Below the pieces are notes generated by a model that searched no databases, was not told where the DNA came from, and saw nothing but the letters and a program-made list of their open reading frames with translations. The position numbers and the translations under genes are program-made. A stretch of 8,958 bases of DNA from an uncultured delta proteobacterium (GTDB lineage Bacteria; Myxococcota_A; Polyangia; Polyangiales; Polyangiaceae): the NCBI GenBank assembly GCA_903893335.1, contig CAITLX010000044.1, positions 1 to 8,958 on the forward strand. Reading direction: 5' to 3'. Of the stretch, positions 7,009 through 8,958 are shown piece by piece. Every line of letters starts with the position of its first letter. Within the stretch, counting starts at the first letter, position 1.

Positions 7009-7776
7009 TCAGCCCAGCCGCTCGGCAAGCTGCAGCACGCGGCGCCGCACCGGCTCGGGCAGCAGGCGCGCGAGCATGACGGGCCAGCGAATGCGGCGCG
7101 GGAACATGTGGTGCGCCCAGCCGCGCTCGATGGCGCGCAGCATCTCGCGCACGGCGCGATCCTTCTGGATGATGAGCGCCTTGATCGGGACCTCGGCGTC
7201 GGCGAGCCCCTCGGTGTAGGTGAAGCCCGGGTAGGTCGCGACGAAGCGGATGGGCGTGTCGGCGAGCTCGATGCGGCAGGTGTCGAACAGCACGCGCCCC
7301 GCCGACTTCGCGGCGCTGTAGGGGCCCGACTTCGGCAGCCCGAACGCGCCCGCCGGCGAGCAGGTGTAGGCGATGGTGCCGCCCCGCTCGCGCATGTGGT
7401 CGATCATCGGGCAGAGGTAATTGACCAGCGTGTCGTAGTTGGTGCGCATCGTGCCGAGCACGGCCTCGACGCTCGTCGCGCCCATGCGCTGCGCGGGGGT
7501 GCCTCCGGCGTTGAGCACGGCCAGATCGATCGGCCCGAACGCCGCGATGGCTGCGTCGATGACCCCCTGGCACGCGGCGCCGTCGGTCGCGTCGGCGGCG
7601 ATCGGCAGGCAGCGGCCGCCGTTGGCCTCGATCTCGCGCGCGAGCTCGAGCAGGAGCGCCTCGCGCCGCGCGGTGACGACGAGCCGGTTGCCCTGCCGCG
7701 ACAGCTCGACGGCCATCGCGCGCCCGAGCCCCGACGACGCGCCCGTGATGAGGATGGTCTTCTGGTGCAGCTTCAA
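7009..7776 (-). CDS. Classical short-chain dehydrogenase/reductase, TTG start
   Basis: This 255-residue protein has the classical SDR set: TGASSGLG (11-18), ALTERNATIVE-strand end TAR at 35-37 (an Arg after the second strand favours NADP(H)), NAG (89-91), Asn113, Ser140, Tyr153 and Lys157, then PG at 183-184. The C-terminal 60 residues are basic with aromatic patches (MFPRRIRWPVMLARLLP, 224-240), seen in SDRs acting near membranes on lipid substrates, including the 3-ketodihydrosphingosine reductase type, although the usual PPDTDTPG motif of that family is absent. The start is TTG, supported by AGAGG six bases upstream. It lies 47 bases before the endoglycoceramidase-like gene on the same strand, probably in one operon, which hints at a lipid or sphingolipid-like substrate; this is inference. 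Substrate otherwise unknown. Confidence 0.88.
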   Translation of the reverse strand: MKLHQKTILITGASSGLGRAMAVELSRQGNRLVVTARREALLLELAREIEANGGRCLPIAADATDGAACQGVIDAAIAAFGPIDLAVLNAGGTPAQRMGATSVEAVLGTMRTNYDTLVNYLCPMIDHMRERGGTIAYTCSPAGAFGLPKSGPYSAAKSAGRVLFDTCRIELADTPIRFVATYPGFTYTEGLADAEVPIKALIIQKDRAVREMLRAIERGWAHHMFPRRIRWPVMLARLLPEPVRRRVLQLAERLG

Positions 7777-7907
7777 CGTGGGCCTCTCGGCGGGTGGTGG
7801 AGCGAGCGCGGAGGGTAGCTCAGGCGCGCGGCGAGCGGCGTCGCGCGCGGGTCGGGTCGACGCGGGCGAGGCTTTGCCGTAGAGCCACGCGCGGAGCCGC
7901 TCCCGAG
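7777..7907. promoter_or_regulatory. Divergent intergenic region between the SDR and heme A synthase genes
   Basis: This 131-base gap should carry promoters for the leftward SDR/hydrolase pair and for the rightward heme A synthase gene. Apart from the AGAGG ribosome binding site for the SDR and a GGAG at 7893-7896, eleven bases before the heme A synthase ATG, I see no convincing -35/-10 pair, operator palindrome or riboswitch. TTGCCG at 7874-7879 is -35-like, but nothing suitable follows at the right distance. Confidence 0.4.
7783..7787 (-). promoter_or_regulatory. Ribosome binding site (AGAGG) deciding the TTG start
   Basis: On the minus strand AGAGG lies six bases upstream of the TTG at 7776-7774. 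The resulting N-terminus (MKLHQKTILITGASSG) places the nucleotide-binding loop at residue 11, as in most classical SDRs, so the unusual start codon is well supported. Confidence 0.7.
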
Positions 7908-8957
7908 ATGGTCGCCCCCGACGTACAGGCCGAACCGGGCGCCGCGCGCGACCGCGCCGTGGCCGCCTGGCTCTACGCCTGCGCCGCGCTCGTCGCGGCG
8001 ATGGTGGTCGTCGGGGGGCTCACGCGCCTGACGCGCTCGGGGCTCTCGATCGTCGAGTGGCGCCCGCTGACCGGCGTGCTGCCCCCCATCGGCGACGCGG
8101 CGTGGCGCGAGGAGTTCGCGCGCTACCAGACGAGCCCCGAGTTCAGGCTCGTCAACCGCGACATGGGGCTCGACGCGTTTCGCTCGATCTTCTGGGTCGA
8201 GTGGGCGCACCGCCTGCTCGGGCGCGTCGTCGGCGTGGTGTTCTTCGTGCCGCTCGTCCTGTTCGCCGCGCGCCGTCGCATCACCCGCCGGCAAGTCGCC
8301 GCCTGGCTCGGTCTCTTCGCGCTCGGCGCGGTGCAGGGCGCGGTCGGCTGGTACATGGTCGCGAGCGGGCTCGTCGATGAGCCGCACGTGAGCCCCTACC
8401 GGCTCACCTTGCACCTGCTGGTCGCCATCGCGCTGTTCGCGCTGCTGCTCTGGGGCGCGCTCGACGCGTCGCTCGAGCGCGCGGCGGGCGTCGCCTCGCT
8501 GCGCGCAGCGGCGCGCGCCGCGGTCGCGGTCGTCGCGACGACGATCGCGTGGGGTGGGCTGATGGCAGGCCACCACGCGGGGCTCGCCGCGCCGACGTTC
8601 CCCACGATGAATGGCCGCTGGGTGCCCGTCGGCCTCTTCGCGCACGCCGCGAGCGACGCGCTCGCCGACCCGCTGAGCGTGCACTTCGTCCACCGCTTGC
8701 TCGCCTACGCGAGCGCCGCCGCGGTGCTCGCGGTCGCCGCCCTCGCGCTGCGCGCGGGCACCCCGCCGAGGGCACGCGCTGCTGCCGTCGCCGCGGTGCT
8801 GCTCGTCGCGCTGCAAGTCGCGCTCGGGGCCGCCACCGTGCTCGCCCTCGTGCCGGTATCCCTCGCGTCGCTGCACCAGGCCAACGCCGTGCTGCTGCTC
8901 GCCGCCACGCTGGTCGTGCTGCACGCCGCGGCGCGACCGAGCGCCGCGCGCGGCTGA
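7908..8957 (+). CDS. ctaA: Heme A synthase, COX15/CtaA family
   Basis: This 349-residue integral membrane protein has the eight-helix plan of COX15/CtaA enzymes. Four conserved heme-ligand histidines are visible: His101 in EWAHR (98-102), His169 in LTLHL (166-170), His262 in VHFVHRLLAY (258-267) and His323 in LHQAN (322-326). Other family marks are GGLTRLTRSGLSIVEW (36-51), typical of the mitochondrial/proteobacterial type 2 branch, and the FPTMNGRWVP loop (231-240). The CxxxxxxC pair of the Bacillus-type loop is absent, as expected for type 2. The enzyme oxidises the C8 methyl of heme O to the formyl group of heme A for aa3-type cytochrome oxidase. The ATG at 7908 is chosen because it starts just before the first membrane helix; the upstream frame adds only Arg-rich residues. 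A GGAG eleven bases upstream is a weak ribosome binding site. Heme O synthase and oxidase genes would be expected beyond the window. Confidence 0.95.
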   Translation: MVAPDVQAEPGAARDRAVAAWLYACAALVAAMVVVGGLTRLTRSGLSIVEWRPLTGVLPPIGDAAWREEFARYQTSPEFRLVNRDMGLDAFRSIFWVEWAHRLLGRVVGVVFFVPLVLFAARRRITRRQVAAWLGLFALGAVQGAVGWYMVASGLVDEPHVSPYRLTLHLLVAIALFALLLWGALDASLERAAGVASLRAAARAAVAVVATTIAWGGLMAGHHAGLAAPTFPTMNGRWVPVGLFAHAASDALADPLSVHFVHRLLAYASAAAVLAVAALALRAGTPPRARAAAVAAVLLVALQVALGAATVLALVPVSLASLHQANAVLLLAATLVVLHAAARPSAARG

Positions 8958-8958
8958 C

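Noticed and set aside
5603..7219. A 538-codon plus-strand open frame opposite the family 5 hydrolase
   Set aside because: It has Arg/Val/Ala-rich low-information sequence and no motif, while the opposite strand encodes a hydrolase with complete catalytic motifs.
7773..8924. A long minus-strand open frame opposite heme A synthase, also covering the divergent gap
   Set aside because: It is rich in Arg, Glu and Gly without domains; the plus strand carries heme A synthase with all four conserved histidines.

Overview
The window is very GC-rich, with G or C at nearly every third codon position. It codes densely on both strands and looks like chromosome from a large-genome delta-type bacterium. 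My best guess is a myxobacterium of the Polyangia (Polyangiales/Sorangium-like). The main clue is the secreted lipoprotein at 1036-1746, whose lipobox, long Gly/Ala-rich linker and Cys-rich C-terminus are a familiar type in that group. A proteobacterial-type heme A synthase points to an aerobe. No rRNA, tRNA, CRISPR array, insertion sequence or phage gene was found.

Layout. (1) 1-919, minus strand: a FabG-like short-chain reductase followed by the first 38 codons of an acyl-CoA dehydrogenase, a likely acyl-thioester metabolism pair. A perfect 11-bp hairpin ends one base before the dehydrogenase start codon. (2) 920-1035: a short divergent gap. (3) 1036-5439, plus strand: four closely spaced genes (gaps of 23, 27 and 37 bases). 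They encode a Cys-rich lipoprotein, a TMTC-like multi-pass membrane protein with C-terminal TPRs (candidate GT-C glycosyltransferase), a stand-alone compact LanM-type dehydratase (DUF4135-like) without a cyclase, and a DTW-domain tRNA aminocarboxypropyltransferase. (4) 5462-7776, minus strand: a classical SDR started by TTG, followed by a lipoprotein glycoside hydrolase of family 5 resembling endoglycoceramidases. (5) 7777-7907: a divergent gap. (6) 7908-8957, plus strand: a complete heme A synthase (CtaA/COX15) ending one base before the window edge.

The most interesting item is the 395-residue LanM-like protein at 3522-4709. It keeps, in order, the conserved motifs of the phosphorylation and elimination active site of class II lanthipeptide synthetases. 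It lacks the N-terminal region, the LanC cyclase domain and any recognisable precursor peptide nearby. An in-frame stop just before its ATG shows that the short N-terminus is real in this sequence. It may be a kinase/lyase with a non-lanthipeptide substrate. The lipid-related genes on the minus strand (reductase plus acyl-CoA dehydrogenase; SDR plus endoglycoceramidase-like lipoprotein) suggest lipid or glycolipid turnover, but that link is inference.
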